Below, in pieces: positions 14,182 through 22,987 of a DNA stretch of 24,527 nucleotides (positions are counted from its first letter, which is position 1; every line of letters begins with the position of its first letter). Position numbers and translations under genes: made by a program. This DNA comes from Prevotellaceae bacterium UBA1710 (GTDB lineage: Bacteria > Bacteroidota > Bacteroidia > Bacteroidales > Bacteroidaceae), in the NCBI GenBank assembly GCA_002317355.1, contig DCJC01000071.1, forward strand, positions 4,687 to 29,213. Direction: 5' to 3'. Under the pieces are notes generated by a model. That model did no database searches. It was given only the letters and a program-made list of their open reading frames with translations, and had not been told where the DNA came from.

Positions 14182-16065
14182 ATGGAACCACTGAAGCATG
14201 AATGCGGCGTTGCAATGATACGCCTTTTGAAACCACTTGAGTACTATCAGGAGAAGTACGGTACTTGGATGTATGGACTCAACAAACTCTATCTCATGAT
14301 GGAGAAGCAGCACAACCGCGGACAGGAAGGTGCTGGTATGGCAGCTGTCAAATTGAATGTTAAGCCAGGTAATGAGTACATGTTCCGTGAGCGTGCTGAG
14401 GGTAAGGATGCAATTACCGAGATATTCGGTACTGTGCATGGAAGCATGAAGGGACTGACTTCAGAGCAGTTGAATAATGCTGACTATGCAAGAAAGAACA
14501 TCTCTTTCGCGGGTGAACTCTATATGGGTCACCTCCGCTACTCAACGACTGGTAAGTCTGGTATTCAGTATGTTCATCCATTTCTGCGTAGAAATAACTG
14601 GAAGGCAAAGAATCTCTGTCTGTGTGGTAACTTCAACATGACCAACATCGACGAGATCTTTGAGCGCCTTACAAGTCAGGGACAGTATCCACGTATCTAC
14701 TCTGACTCTTATATTATGCTTGAGCTCATGGGTCATCGTCTTGATAGAGAGGTGGAACGTAACTATGCTCTTGCAAAGGAACAGGGACTCGAGAATCGCG
14801 AGATCACCGAGTTCATTGATAATAACGTGGATATGAGCAATGTACTCGATACCACTATGCAGTACTTTGACGGTGGTTTCGTAGTATGTGGAATTACAGG
14901 TAGTGGTGAGATGTTTGCCATGCGCGATCCTTGGGGAATACGCCCTGGTTTCTATTATGTATCTGATGAAGTTATGGCACTTGCAAGTGAGCGTCCTGTG
15001 CTTCAGACCACATTCGACCTTGAGGCTGGTCAGATTATCGAGCTTCAGCCAGGTCAGGCTATTCTCGTAAACCGCAAGGGCGAGGTTCGTGTAAAGCAGA
15101 TTATCGAACCTAAGGGTGATTCCAAGTGCTCATTCGAGAGAATCTATTTCTCTCGTGGTTCTGACAAAGATATTTATAATGAAAGAAAGAAACTTGGTGA
15201 GCAGTTGACAGCCCCAATCCTTAAGGCTGTGGATAATGATCATCGTCATACTGTTTTCTCTTTCATTCCAAATACAGCGGAGGTTGCGTTCTATGGAATG
15301 CTCAAGGGCTTCAAGAACTATATCAACGCTCAGAAGGTGGAAACCATATTGAATATGGACCACACGCCAACTCGAGAGGAACTGATCGAGATCCTCGATG
15401 ATTACGTTCGTTCCGAGAAGGTAGCATGGAAGGATATCAAACTCCGTACCTTCATCTCTGAAGGCTCTACAAGAAACGACCTTGCATCTCACGTCTATGA
15501 TGTGACTTACAACGTTCTTGAGCCGGGAGTTGATAACCTTGTTGTCATAGACGACTCAATAGTAAGAGGTACTACGCTTCGTGAGAGTATCTTCCGAATC
15601 CTTGACCGTCTTCATCCAAAGAAGATTGTCATGGTTTCAAGTGCTCCACAGATCCGTTATCCAGACTATTACGGAATCGATATGGCAAGACTTGAGGAAT
15701 TCTGTGTGTTCAGGGCTGCAATTCAGCTGCTTAAGGATAGACACAAGACAAGCGTAATAGAAAATGTCTATAGAGCTTGTAAGGCAGAGCTTCTAAAACC
15801 TCGTGCAGAGATGAAGAACTGTGTGCAGGGTATCTATGAGCCATTTACCGTTGAGGAAATCAACAAGAAGGTGGTTGAGATGCTTCGTCCTTCGGGAATG
15901 CAGACACCAGTTGAGATTGTATTCCAGTCTATTGAAGGCCTTCATAAGGCTATACCTGATCATAATGGTGACTGGTATTTCACAGGTAATTATCCAACAC
16001 CTGGAGGTACACGCCTCTGTTTGCAGGCGTTCGTCAACTTCTATGAGAAGGTCTATGGACTGTAA
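14182..16065 (+). CDS. Amidophosphoribosyltransferase-like protein (long PurF form)
   Basis: PurF moves the amide of glutamine onto PRPP, the first step of purine synthesis. The Ntn glutaminase domain begins HECGVAMI, with Cys8 expected to become the N-terminal nucleophile after removal of seven residues; HNRGQEGAGM and GHLRYSTTG follow. The PRPP-binding loop VVIDDSIVRGTT lies near residues 453-464. The 627-residue length is well above the roughly 470-520 of standard PurF, with extra sequence in both halves. Cys in SKCSFERIYFSRG, EEFCVFRA, YRACKAE and KNCVQG could ligate the iron-sulfur cluster of the B. subtilis type, but the spacing differs. Many Bacteroidota also carry a shorter PurF elsewhere, so the true substrate of this long form is less certain. 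Confidence 0.87.
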   Translation: MEPLKHECGVAMIRLLKPLEYYQEKYGTWMYGLNKLYLMMEKQHNRGQEGAGMAAVKLNVKPGNEYMFRERAEGKDAITEIFGTVHGSMKGLTSEQLNNADYARKNISFAGELYMGHLRYSTTGKSGIQYVHPFLRRNNWKAKNLCLCGNFNMTNIDEIFERLTSQGQYPRIYSDSYIMLELMGHRLDREVERNYALAKEQGLENREITEFIDNNVDMSNVLDTTMQYFDGGFVVCGITGSGEMFAMRDPWGIRPGFYYVSDEVMALASERPVLQTTFDLEAGQIIELQPGQAILVNRKGEVRVKQIIEPKGDSKCSFERIYFSRGSDKDIYNERKKLGEQLTAPILKAVDNDHRHTVFSFIPNTAEVAFYGMLKGFKNYINAQKVETILNMDHTPTREELIEILDDYVRSEKVAWKDIKLRTFISEGSTRNDLASHVYDVTYNVLEPGVDNLVVIDDSIVRGTTLRESIFRILDRLHPKKIVMVSSAPQIRYPDYYGIDMARLEEFCVFRAAIQLLKDRHKTSVIENVYRACKAELLKPRAEMKNCVQGIYEPFTVEEINKKVVEMLRPSGMQTPVEIVFQSIEGLHKAIPDHNGDWYFTGNYPTPGGTRLCLQAFVNFYEKVYGL

Positions 16066-16071
16066 CAAAAG

Positions 16072-16099
16072 TGTAAAGGGTAAAGTATAAAGAGTAAAG
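16072..16099. repeat. 7-bp tandem repeat (nnTAAAG x4)
   Basis: TGTAAAG, GGTAAAG, TATAAAG and AGTAAAG follow one another without a gap between the purF-like gene and carA. It falls where the two coding regions are 77 bp apart, a wide gap for this otherwise tight cluster. Confidence 0.85.
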
Positions 16100-16142
16100 T
16101 CTTGCTCTTCAGACAAGAAAGAAATTATATCACAATAGATAA

Positions 16143-17228
16143 ATGAGAAACGTTACATTAGTACTTAATGATGGAACTAAGTTCCACGGAAAGTCCTTTG
16201 GTTATGATGCACCTGTTGCAGGCGAGGTTGTCTTCAACACTGCTATGATGGGTTACCCAGAGAGCCTTACTGACCCTTCTTATGCTGGTCAGCTGATGGT
16301 TCTTACATACCCACTCGTAGGTAACTATGGTGTGCCACCATTTACATTCGAGGATAACGGACTTCCTACATTCATGGAGAGCGATAAGATTTACGCCTCT
16401 GCAATCATCGTTGCTGACTATTCAGAAAAGAACTCTCACTGGAATTCAAATGAGAGTCTTGCTGACTGGCTGAAGCGTGAGAAGGTACCTGGAATCACAG
16501 GTATCGATACCCGTGAGCTCACTAAGGTTCTTCGCGAGCATGGTGTTATGATGGGTAAGATTCTCTTCGATGATGAGCCAGACAATATCCCAGAGGCTAA
16601 CTATGAGGGAGTGAACTTCGTTGATCAGGTTTCTGTAAAGGAAATCGTTACCTATCAGCCAGCAGAGGGCACTTCTATCGGTAAGAAGGTCGTACTCGTT
16701 GACTGTGGTGTTAAGGCTAATATTATCCGTTGTCTTATCAATAGAGGTTGTGAGGTAGTACGTGTGCCTTGGAACTATGACTATACTGATATGGAGTTCG
16801 ATGGACTCTTCCTTGCTAATGGTCCTGGCGACCCTGATATGTGTGAGGATGCAGTTAAGATCATCCAGAAGCAGATGGCTAAGAGTGATAAGCCTATCTG
16901 TGGTATCTGTATGGGTAACCAGTTGCTTTCAAAGGCTGCAGGCGCTACAATCTATAAGCTTAAGTATGGTCACCGTTCTCACAATCAGCCAGTTCGCATG
17001 GTTGGTACAGAGAAGTGCTTCGTAACTTCTCAGAACCATGGTTATGCTGTTGATGCCAAGACTCTTGGCGCAGATTGGGAGGAGCTTTTCGTTAATATGA
17101 ATGATGGTTCAAACGAGGGTATCCGTCATAAGACTAAGCCTTGGTTCTCAAGTCAGTTCCACCCAGAGGCTTGCTCAGGTCCTGTGGATACAGAGTTCAT
17201 GTTTGACAAGTTTGTTGAAACTCTCTAA
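16143..17228 (+). CDS. carA: Carbamoyl-phosphate synthase small (glutaminase) subunit
   Basis: CarA hydrolyses glutamine and channels ammonia to CarB for carbamoyl phosphate, used for pyrimidines and arginine. The 361-residue protein has the CPSase small-chain N-terminal domain (FHGKSFGYDAPVAGEVVFNTAMMGYPE, residues 14-40) and a class I glutaminase domain. The catalytic Cys is near residue 256 in GICMGNQ, and the catalytic His is in SSQFHPEA near the end. The usual H in the CxGHQ motif is N here; that residue is not part of the triad. carB starts 14 bp downstream, so the two subunits are co-translated from one mRNA. Confidence 0.97.
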   Translation: MRNVTLVLNDGTKFHGKSFGYDAPVAGEVVFNTAMMGYPESLTDPSYAGQLMVLTYPLVGNYGVPPFTFEDNGLPTFMESDKIYASAIIVADYSEKNSHWNSNESLADWLKREKVPGITGIDTRELTKVLREHGVMMGKILFDDEPDNIPEANYEGVNFVDQVSVKEIVTYQPAEGTSIGKKVVLVDCGVKANIIRCLINRGCEVVRVPWNYDYTDMEFDGLFLANGPGDPDMCEDAVKIIQKQMAKSDKPICGICMGNQLLSKAAGATIYKLKYGHRSHNQPVRMVGTEKCFVTSQNHGYAVDAKTLGADWEELFVNMNDGSNEGIRHKTKPWFSSQFHPEACSGPVDTEFMFDKFVETL

Positions 17229-17242
17229 AAAGACAAGAAAAA

Positions 17243-20200
17243 ATGAAAGATCAAAATATAAAGAAAGTTCTTCTCCTTGGTTCTGGCGCACTTAAGATTG
17301 GTGAGGCTGGTGAGTTCGACTATTCTGGTTCACAGGCTTTGAAGGCTCTTCGTGAGGAAGGCGTTGAGACAATCCTCATCAACCCAAACATCGCTACAGT
17401 ACAGACATCTGAAGGTGTTGCTGACCGTGTTTACTTCCTTCCTGTTCAGCCATATTTCGTAGAGCGAGTAATCCAGAAGGAGCAGCCAGATGGTATCCTC
17501 CTTGCATTTGGTGGACAGACAGCTCTCAACTGTGGTGTAGAACTCTATCAGAGCGGTGTGCTTGAGAAGTACAATGTACGTGTACTCGGTACTCCTGTTC
17601 AGGCTATCATGGATACTGAGGACCGTGAGCTCTTCGTTGAGAAACTCGATGAGATCAACGTTAAGACTATCAAGTCACAGGCTTGTGAGAACATTGAAGA
17701 TGCTCGCAAGGCTGCTGCAGAACTTGGCTATCCTGTCATCATCCGTGCAGCTTATGCTCTCGGTGGTCTTGGTTCTGGTTTCTGCGATAACGAGGAAGAA
17801 CTCAACAAACTTGCTGAGAAGGCATTCTCTTTCTCTCCACAGGTACTCGTAGAGAAGTCACTCAAGGGTTGGAAGGAGATCGAGTATGAGGTAGTTCGTG
17901 ACCGTTACGATAACTGTATCACAGTTTGTAACATGGAGAACTTCGACCCACTCGGCATCCATACTGGTGAGTCTATCGTAATTGCTCCATCACAGACTCT
18001 TACAAACTCAGAATATCACAAGCTCCGTGCTCTCGCTATCAAGATCATCCGTCACATCGGTATCGTTGGTGAGTGTAACGTGCAGTACGCATTCGACCCT
18101 CAGTCAGAGGATTATCGTGTAATCGAGGTTAATGCTCGTCTTAGCCGTTCTTCTGCTCTTGCTTCAAAGGCAACTGGTTATCCTCTTGCTTTCGTTGCTG
18201 CTAAGCTCGGTATGGGTTACGGTCTCTTCGAGTTGAATAACTCTGTAACAAAGACTACAAGTGCATTCTTCGAGCCTGCTCTTGACTACGTAGTATGTAA
18301 GATTCCACGTTGGGATCTCTCTAAGTTCCGTGGCGTAGATAAGGAACTCGGTTCTTCAATGAAGTCTGTTGGTGAGGTTATGGCTATCGGTCGTAACTTC
18401 GAGGAAGCTATCCAGAAGGGTCTTCGTATGATCGGTCAGGGTATGCACGGATTCGTTGAGAACAAGGAACTTGAGGTTGACGATATCAAGGCAGCTCTCC
18501 ATGCTCCAACAGATAAGCGTATCTTTGTCATTGCAAAGGCAATGCAGAGAAAGATATATAGCGTAGATGAGATTCACGAGATCACAAAGATTGACAAGTG
18601 GTTCCTTGACAAGCTCCGTCATATCGTGGATATCGACGATGAGCTCCGCAAGTGCACTTCTGTCAATGTTCTCGATAAGGAACTCCTCCGTACAGCTAAG
18701 GTATATGGTTACACAGACTTCCAGATCGCTCGTGCAGTAGGTCTTGAGAAGGAACTTGGTAACATGCACAAGGCTACTCTCGCTGTTCGTGCTCTTCGTA
18801 AGAGCTACGGCATCATACCATTCGTTAAGCAGATTGATACACTTGCTGCAGAGTATCCTGCTCAGACTAACTATCTGTACCTCACCTATGCTGGTGTTGC
18901 TCACGATATCAAGTTTGAGAATGACAAGAAGTCTATCGTGGTTCTCGGTTCTGGTGCTTACCGTATCGGTTCTTCCGTAGAGTTCGACTGGTGTGGTGTT
19001 CAGGCACTCAACACAATCCGTAAGCAGGGATATCGCTCTGTAATGATCAACTATAACCCAGAGACCGTATCAACTGACTATGACATGTGTGATCGTCTCT
19101 ACTTTGATGAGTTGACATTCGAGCGTGTAATGGATATCATCGACCTTGAGACACCTCATGGTGTTATCGTATCTACTGGTGGTCAGATTCCTAACAACCT
19201 CGCTATGAAGCTCGATGCTCAGAATGTTCCTATCCTTGGTACAACAGCTAAGGATATCGACAACTGTGAGGATCGTGACCAGTTCTCTTCAATGCTCGAC
19301 CGTATCGGCGTTGACCAGCCAGAGTGGGCTGCACTCACATCTATGGATGACATGAATGCATTCATCGACCGTGTAGGCTTCCCAGTTCTCGTTCGTCCAT
19401 CATACGTACTCTCTGGTGCAGCAATGAACGTTTGCTCTAACCGTGAGGAGCTCGAGAAGTTCCTTCAGCTTGCAGCTAACATCTCTCAGGAGCACCCAGT
19501 TGTAGTAAGTAAGTTTATTGAGCATGCTAAGGAGATTGACTTCGACGGTGTTGCCAAGGATGGTGAGATCATCGCATACGCTATCTCTGAGCACGTTGAG
19601 TTCGCAGGTGTGCACTCAGGTGACGCTACACTTCAGTTCCCACCTCAGAAGCTCTATGTAGAGACAGTTCGCCGTATCAAGCGTATCACAAAGCAGATTG
19701 CAAAGGAACTTCATATCTCAGGTCCATTCAACTGCCAGTACATGGCTAAGGACAACGATATCCTCGTTATTGAGACAAACCTCCGTGCATCTCGTTCATT
19801 CCCATTTGTAAGTAAGGTGCTGAAGTTCAACCTCATCGACCTCGCTACAAAGATTATGCTCGGTGTGCCATTCGAGAAGCCAAACAAGGACCTCTTCGAC
19901 CTCGATTATGTAGGTATCAAGGCAAGTCAGTTCTCATTCAACCGTCTTCAGAAGGCTGACCCTGTTCTTGGTGTCGATATGGCATCTACTGGTGAGGTTG
20001 GATGTATCGGTGACGACACATCTTGCGCACTCCTCAAGAGTATGCTCTCAGTAGGTCTCCGTGTGCCAAAGAAGACAATCCTTCTTTCTACAGGTGACGC
20101 TAAGCAGAAGGCAGAGATGCTTGATGCTGCAAGCGAGTTGCATAAGAATGGTTATGAGCTTCTTGCTACTGGTGGTACTTACAAGTATCTCATGGAGCAG

Positions 20201-20470
20201 GGCATTGAGTGTAAGGAAGTATTCTGGCCATCAGAGGACAAGCAGCCACAGGCTCTTGACATGCTTCGCAACAAGGAGATTGACATGGTTGTCAACATTC
20301 CTAAGAACCACTCAGTTCGTGAGCTCGACAACGGTTATAAGATCCGTCGTGCTGCAATCGACCTCAACGTTCCATTGCTCACCAACTCACGTCTTGCGTC
20401 TGCGTTCATCCACGCATTCTGCAGCATGAGTCTTGATGATATCAACATCAAGTCTTGGCAGGAATATTAA
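17243..20470 (+). CDS. carB: Carbamoyl-phosphate synthase large subunit
   Basis: CarB uses two ATP to turn bicarbonate and ammonia into carbamoyl phosphate. At 1075 residues it is full length. The first half opens VLLLGSGALKIGEAGEFDYS and the second half repeats it as VVLGSGAYRIGSSVEFDW near residue 570, showing the internal duplication of two ATP-grasp units. ATP-grasp motifs include EVNARLSRSSALASKATGYP and ETNLRASRSFPFVSKV. The C-terminal MGS-like allosteric domain (ILLSTGDAKQKAEM, LLATGGTYKYL) is present from about residue 945 and would bind regulators such as UMP or ornithine. It is followed by a GC-rich hairpin and a long-stem terminator. Confidence 0.98.
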   Translation: MKDQNIKKVLLLGSGALKIGEAGEFDYSGSQALKALREEGVETILINPNIATVQTSEGVADRVYFLPVQPYFVERVIQKEQPDGILLAFGGQTALNCGVELYQSGVLEKYNVRVLGTPVQAIMDTEDRELFVEKLDEINVKTIKSQACENIEDARKAAAELGYPVIIRAAYALGGLGSGFCDNEEELNKLAEKAFSFSPQVLVEKSLKGWKEIEYEVVRDRYDNCITVCNMENFDPLGIHTGESIVIAPSQTLTNSEYHKLRALAIKIIRHIGIVGECNVQYAFDPQSEDYRVIEVNARLSRSSALASKATGYPLAFVAAKLGMGYGLFELNNSVTKTTSAFFEPALDYVVCKIPRWDLSKFRGVDKELGSSMKSVGEVMAIGRNFEEAIQKGLRMIGQGMHGFVENKELEVDDIKAALHAPTDKRIFVIAKAMQRKIYSVDEIHEITKIDKWFLDKLRHIVDIDDELRKCTSVNVLDKELLRTAKVYGYTDFQIARAVGLEKELGNMHKATLAVRALRKSYGIIPFVKQIDTLAAEYPAQTNYLYLTYAGVAHDIKFENDKKSIVVLGSGAYRIGSSVEFDWCGVQALNTIRKQGYRSVMINYNPETVSTDYDMCDRLYFDELTFERVMDIIDLETPHGVIVSTGGQIPNNLAMKLDAQNVPILGTTAKDIDNCEDRDQFSSMLDRIGVDQPEWAALTSMDDMNAFIDRVGFPVLVRPSYVLSGAAMNVCSNREELEKFLQLAANISQEHPVVVSKFIEHAKEIDFDGVAKDGEIIAYAISEHVEFAGVHSGDATLQFPPQKLYVETVRRIKRITKQIAKELHISGPFNCQYMAKDNDILVIETNLRASRSFPFVSKVLKFNLIDLATKIMLGVPFEKPNKDLFDLDYVGIKASQFSFNRLQKADPVLGVDMASTGEVGCIGDDTSCALLKSMLSVGLRVPKKTILLSTGDAKQKAEMLDAASELHKNGYELLATGGTYKYLMEQGIECKEVFWPSEDKQPQALDMLRNKEIDMVVNIPKNHSVRELDNGYKIRRAAIDLNVPLLTNSRLASAFIHAFCSMSLDDINIKSWQEY

Positions 20471-20474
20471 AATA

Positions 20475-20513
20475 GACCCACCCCCAGCCCCTCCCATAAA
20501 GGGAGGGGAGTGG
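20475..20513. repeat. GC-rich hairpin after carB (dispersed motif)
   Basis: CCCCTCCC (20488-20495), loop ATAAA, GGGAGGGG (20501-20508): a perfect 8-bp stem, with CCAC and GTGG able to extend it. It stands out sharply in base composition from the AT-rich gap. Related C-run/G-run sequences follow map and the mannanase gene. Confidence 0.8.
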
Positions 20514-20531
20514 TTTGTAATATGTAAATTA

Positions 20532-20585
20532 ATGCCGCTTATGGAGATTCCTAATGGGATTCCGTAAGCGGTATTTGTTTTGTAT
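20532..20585 (+). terminator. carB terminator with GCCGCTTA stem
   Basis: ATGCCGCTTA (20532-20541) pairs with TAAGCGGTAT (20565-20574), one pair being G-T. The inner part continues the stem with one mismatch and a few wobble pairs. TTGTTTTGTATTC follows. A sister hairpin with the same core lies after uxaC. Confidence 0.8.
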
Positions 20586-20663
20586 TCTATTAGAAAGAGT
20601 GTGATTTTACTCGTTTTTCTGCAAATTTTCATTGAATAATTTATTATTTACGAAAAAAAATCG

Positions 20664-20671
20664 TACTTTTG
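20664..20671 (+). promoter_or_regulatory. -7 box of the uxaC promoter
   Basis: TACTTTTG matches TAnnTTTG and lies 49 bp before the start codon. No clear TTTG is found 19-21 nt upstream, only ATTT. A weak -33 box would fit a gene that needs an activator; that is inference. Confidence 0.55.
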
Positions 20672-20720
20672 CAAGCAGAACTAACATAAAATAAACATTT
20701 AAATCTAAAACTACAAGAAA

Positions 20721-22136
20721 ATGAAGCAATTTAACGATCCTGATTTCTTGCTCGAGAATGAGACCGCGAAAGATCTCTATCACAATCATGCAGAGAAGAT
20801 GCCTATCATCGACTATCACTGTCACCTCAGTCCACAGATGGTAGCCGAGAATAAGAAGTTCGATTCTATCGCTCAGATTTGGCTCATGGGCGACCACTAC
20901 AAGTGGCGTGCTATGCGTTCTAATGGCGTTGCTGAGAAGTTCTGTACAGGCAAGGACACTTCTGATTGGGAGAAGTTCGAGAAGTGGGCAGAGACAGTTC
21001 CTTATACATTCCGTAACCCTCTCTATCATTGGACTCACCTCGAGCTCAAGACTGCTTTCGGCATCAATGAGACTCTGAATCCAGAGAACGCTCGTGAGAT
21101 CTTCGACAACTGTAACGAACAAATCAAGAACGACCCTAAGTTCTGTCCACGTGGTATGATGGAGCATTATAATGTAGAGGTAGTCTGCACAACTGATGAT
21201 CCAGCTGATTCACTCGAGTGGCACAAGATCGTTAAGGAAGATCCAACAGCTAAGACACGTATGCTTCCTACATGGCGTCCTGATGCTGCTATGAACATCG
21301 AGGCATCTACATGGGCAGAGTATATCAAGAAGCTCTCTGCTGTTGCTGAGACAGAGATTACAGACTTCGCATCTCTCAATGCTGCTCTCCAGAAGCGTCA
21401 TGACTTCTTCGAGACAATGGGTTGTAAGCTCTCTGACCACGGTATCGAGGAGTTCTATGATGAGCCATACACAGAGGCAGAGATTGATGCAATCATGAAG
21501 AAGGCTCTCGCTGGTGAGGCTGTCACTAAGGAAGATGAGCGCAAGTTCAAGCACGCTTATATGTATGAGCAGGGCAAGATGGACTATGCTTCTGGTTGGA
21601 CACAGCAGTACCACTATGGTGCTATCCGTAACAACAACTCTAAGATGTTCGCACAGCTCGGTCCTGATACTGGTTTCGACTCAATCGGTGAGTTCACAAC
21701 AGCAAAGGCAATGTCACATCTCCTTGACGAGCTCAACTCAAACGGGACACTCGCAAAGACAATCCTCTACAACCTCAACCCATGTGCAAATGAGGTTATC
21801 GCTACAATGCTTGGCAACTTCCAGGATGGTAGTGTACCAGGTAAGATCCAGTTTGGTTCTGGCTGGTGGTTCCTTGACCAGAAGGATGGTATGGAGAAGC
21901 AGATGAATGCTCTCTCAGTTCTCGGTCTTCTTAGCCGCTTCGTAGGTATGCTCACCGACTCACGTTCATTCCTCTCTTACCCACGTCACGAGTACTTCCG
22001 TCGCACACTCTGTAACCTCGTTGGTCGTGACATCGAGAACGGTCTTATCCCATTCACTGGTTATGAGGAGAAGCGTGTTCGTCAGATGATTGAGGATATC
22101 AGCTACAATAATGCAAAGAATTACTTCCAGTTCTAA
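20721..22136 (+). CDS. uxaC: Glucuronate isomerase
   Basis: UxaC converts D-glucuronate to D-fructuronate (and D-galacturonate to D-tagaturonate) at the head of hexuronate breakdown in the cytoplasm. The 471-residue product matches the family length. It has the amidohydrolase-type metal motif HxH at His33 and His35 (DYHCHLSPQ), then WKWRAMR-like DHYKWRAMRSNG and the conserved VGMLTDSRSFLSYPRHEYFRRTLCN block near the C-terminus. It stands alone on its strand between two long hairpins with the same stem core. No uxaB/uxuA or transporter is beside it; the next gene is a secreted mannanase 1.1 kb away. Confidence 0.97.
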   Translation: MKQFNDPDFLLENETAKDLYHNHAEKMPIIDYHCHLSPQMVAENKKFDSIAQIWLMGDHYKWRAMRSNGVAEKFCTGKDTSDWEKFEKWAETVPYTFRNPLYHWTHLELKTAFGINETLNPENAREIFDNCNEQIKNDPKFCPRGMMEHYNVEVVCTTDDPADSLEWHKIVKEDPTAKTRMLPTWRPDAAMNIEASTWAEYIKKLSAVAETEITDFASLNAALQKRHDFFETMGCKLSDHGIEEFYDEPYTEAEIDAIMKKALAGEAVTKEDERKFKHAYMYEQGKMDYASGWTQQYHYGAIRNNNSKMFAQLGPDTGFDSIGEFTTAKAMSHLLDELNSNGTLAKTILYNLNPCANEVIATMLGNFQDGSVPGKIQFGSGWWFLDQKDGMEKQMNALSVLGLLSRFVGMLTDSRSFLSYPRHEYFRRTLCNLVGRDIENGLIPFTGYEEKRVRQMIEDISYNNAKNYFQF

Positions 22137-22164
22137 GAGATTTTCTTTGAAATCGTAGATAAAT

Positions 22165-22220
22165 TTGCCGCTTATAGTTTTCAAAATGAAGAAAGCTGTA
22201 AGCGGCAATCTGTTTTTGAA
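22165..22220 (+). terminator. uxaC terminator with GCCGCTTA stem
   Basis: TTGCCGCTTA (22165-22174) pairs exactly with TAAGCGGCAA (22199-22208). The stem continues inward without a break (T-G, then AGTTTTC with GAAAGCT) to a total of about 18 bp with loop AAAATGAA. TCTGTTTTTG follows. Confidence 0.9.
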
Positions 22221-22254
22221 CTCTTCCGAAATTTGGAGCAATGACACTATTTTT

Positions 22255-22279
22255 CTTATTGTTACCTGTTACTTGTTAC
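22255..22279 (+). repeat. GTTAC array, copy 1
   Basis: CTTATT followed by GTTACCT, GTTACTT and GTTAC at 7-bp steps. Related copies lie at 22988-23013 (inverted) and 23116-23141 (same orientation). Confidence 0.85.
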
Positions 22280-22388
22280 TATGCATAACTTTGGGACGGA
22301 CATTTGGATTATGCTATCGTGGGAAAATACCTTACGGCTGTAAAAAATGTCGATGTCAAAAATTATCTCTGTTGTCGCATAAAATATC

Positions 22389-22486
22389 GTCAGTTCGACG
22401 AATTTGTAATCCTCAATATGAAGACGCACCGTTGGTGCTGAACTGACAATAATTTCTCTGTAAACTTAGAGTAATTATTGTCAGTT
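22389..22486. promoter_or_regulatory. Alternative-helix structure (GTCAGTT / AACTGAC / GTCAGTT)
   Basis: GTCAGTTC (22389-22396) complements GAACTGAC (22440-22447), enclosing the small perfect hairpin GCACC-gtt-GGTGC (22426-22438). The same AACTGAC begins a second, longer hairpin: AACTGACAATAATT (22441-22454) pairs exactly with AATTATTGTCAGTT (22473-22486), continued by CTCT with AGAG around an 8-nt loop. The two helices compete for one segment. No gene starts nearby downstream. Confidence 0.7.
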
Positions 22487-22547
22487 AAAAGCTGCTTGCA
22501 GCCATTTTGATAGCGATAGCTTAACGTCATCCCCAAATCGGTTTATG

Positions 22548-22689
22548 CCCTCGCTATGCCTTCGTTCTGCCTTCGCTATGCCTCCGTTCAACCTCCGTTG
22601 TTACTCCTATTCTACTCCCATCTTGTAAGGGAGAAAAATGGGAACCATATAGGAACCATAACGGAATTATGACGGAACTTCATCGAAAC
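22548..22689. repeat. 11-bp phased inverted array C (CTCCG / CGGAA)
   Basis: Left units start at 22548, 22559, 22570, 22581, 22592, 22603 and 22614 (CCCTCG, CCTTCG, CCTTCG, CCTCCG, CCTCCG, ACTCCT, ACTCCC), all exactly 11 bp apart. Right units start at 22630, 22641, 22652, 22663, 22674 and 22685 (GGAGA, GGAAC, GGAAC, GGAAT, GGAAC, GAAAC), also 11 bp apart. They mirror one another about 22624, where CTCCC and GGGAG form the innermost stem. Confidence 0.85.
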
Positions 22690-22987
22690 TGTAGATTCTT
22701 CTTGTCGCGGATTATGCTTGATTTATTCGATAATTGAGAGGCAAACAGCCCTTTGGGGAATGTTGGTGAAATGACGAAAATTATTGTTACCACACCTTTT
22801 TTCGCGTTTTTTGTCGTCATCGAATGCCTTGAAACTGCTCCAAAATGCACTTGATGTTACGCTATTGTGACCTGCTTCTGTCTTGAAAAAAATAGCGATT
22901 GTTTGCTGTAACTTATTGATTGTCTTTGTGTTGATACGATAGGTATGCAGTGAAACTCTATACTGTAAACCATTAAAAATATTGCTC

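Noticed and set aside
22165..22446. A 93-residue protein after uxaC
   Set aside because: It starts in the terminator stem, crosses a GTTAC array and the competing-helix region, and shows no recognisable domain. A decayed gene fragment cannot be excluded.
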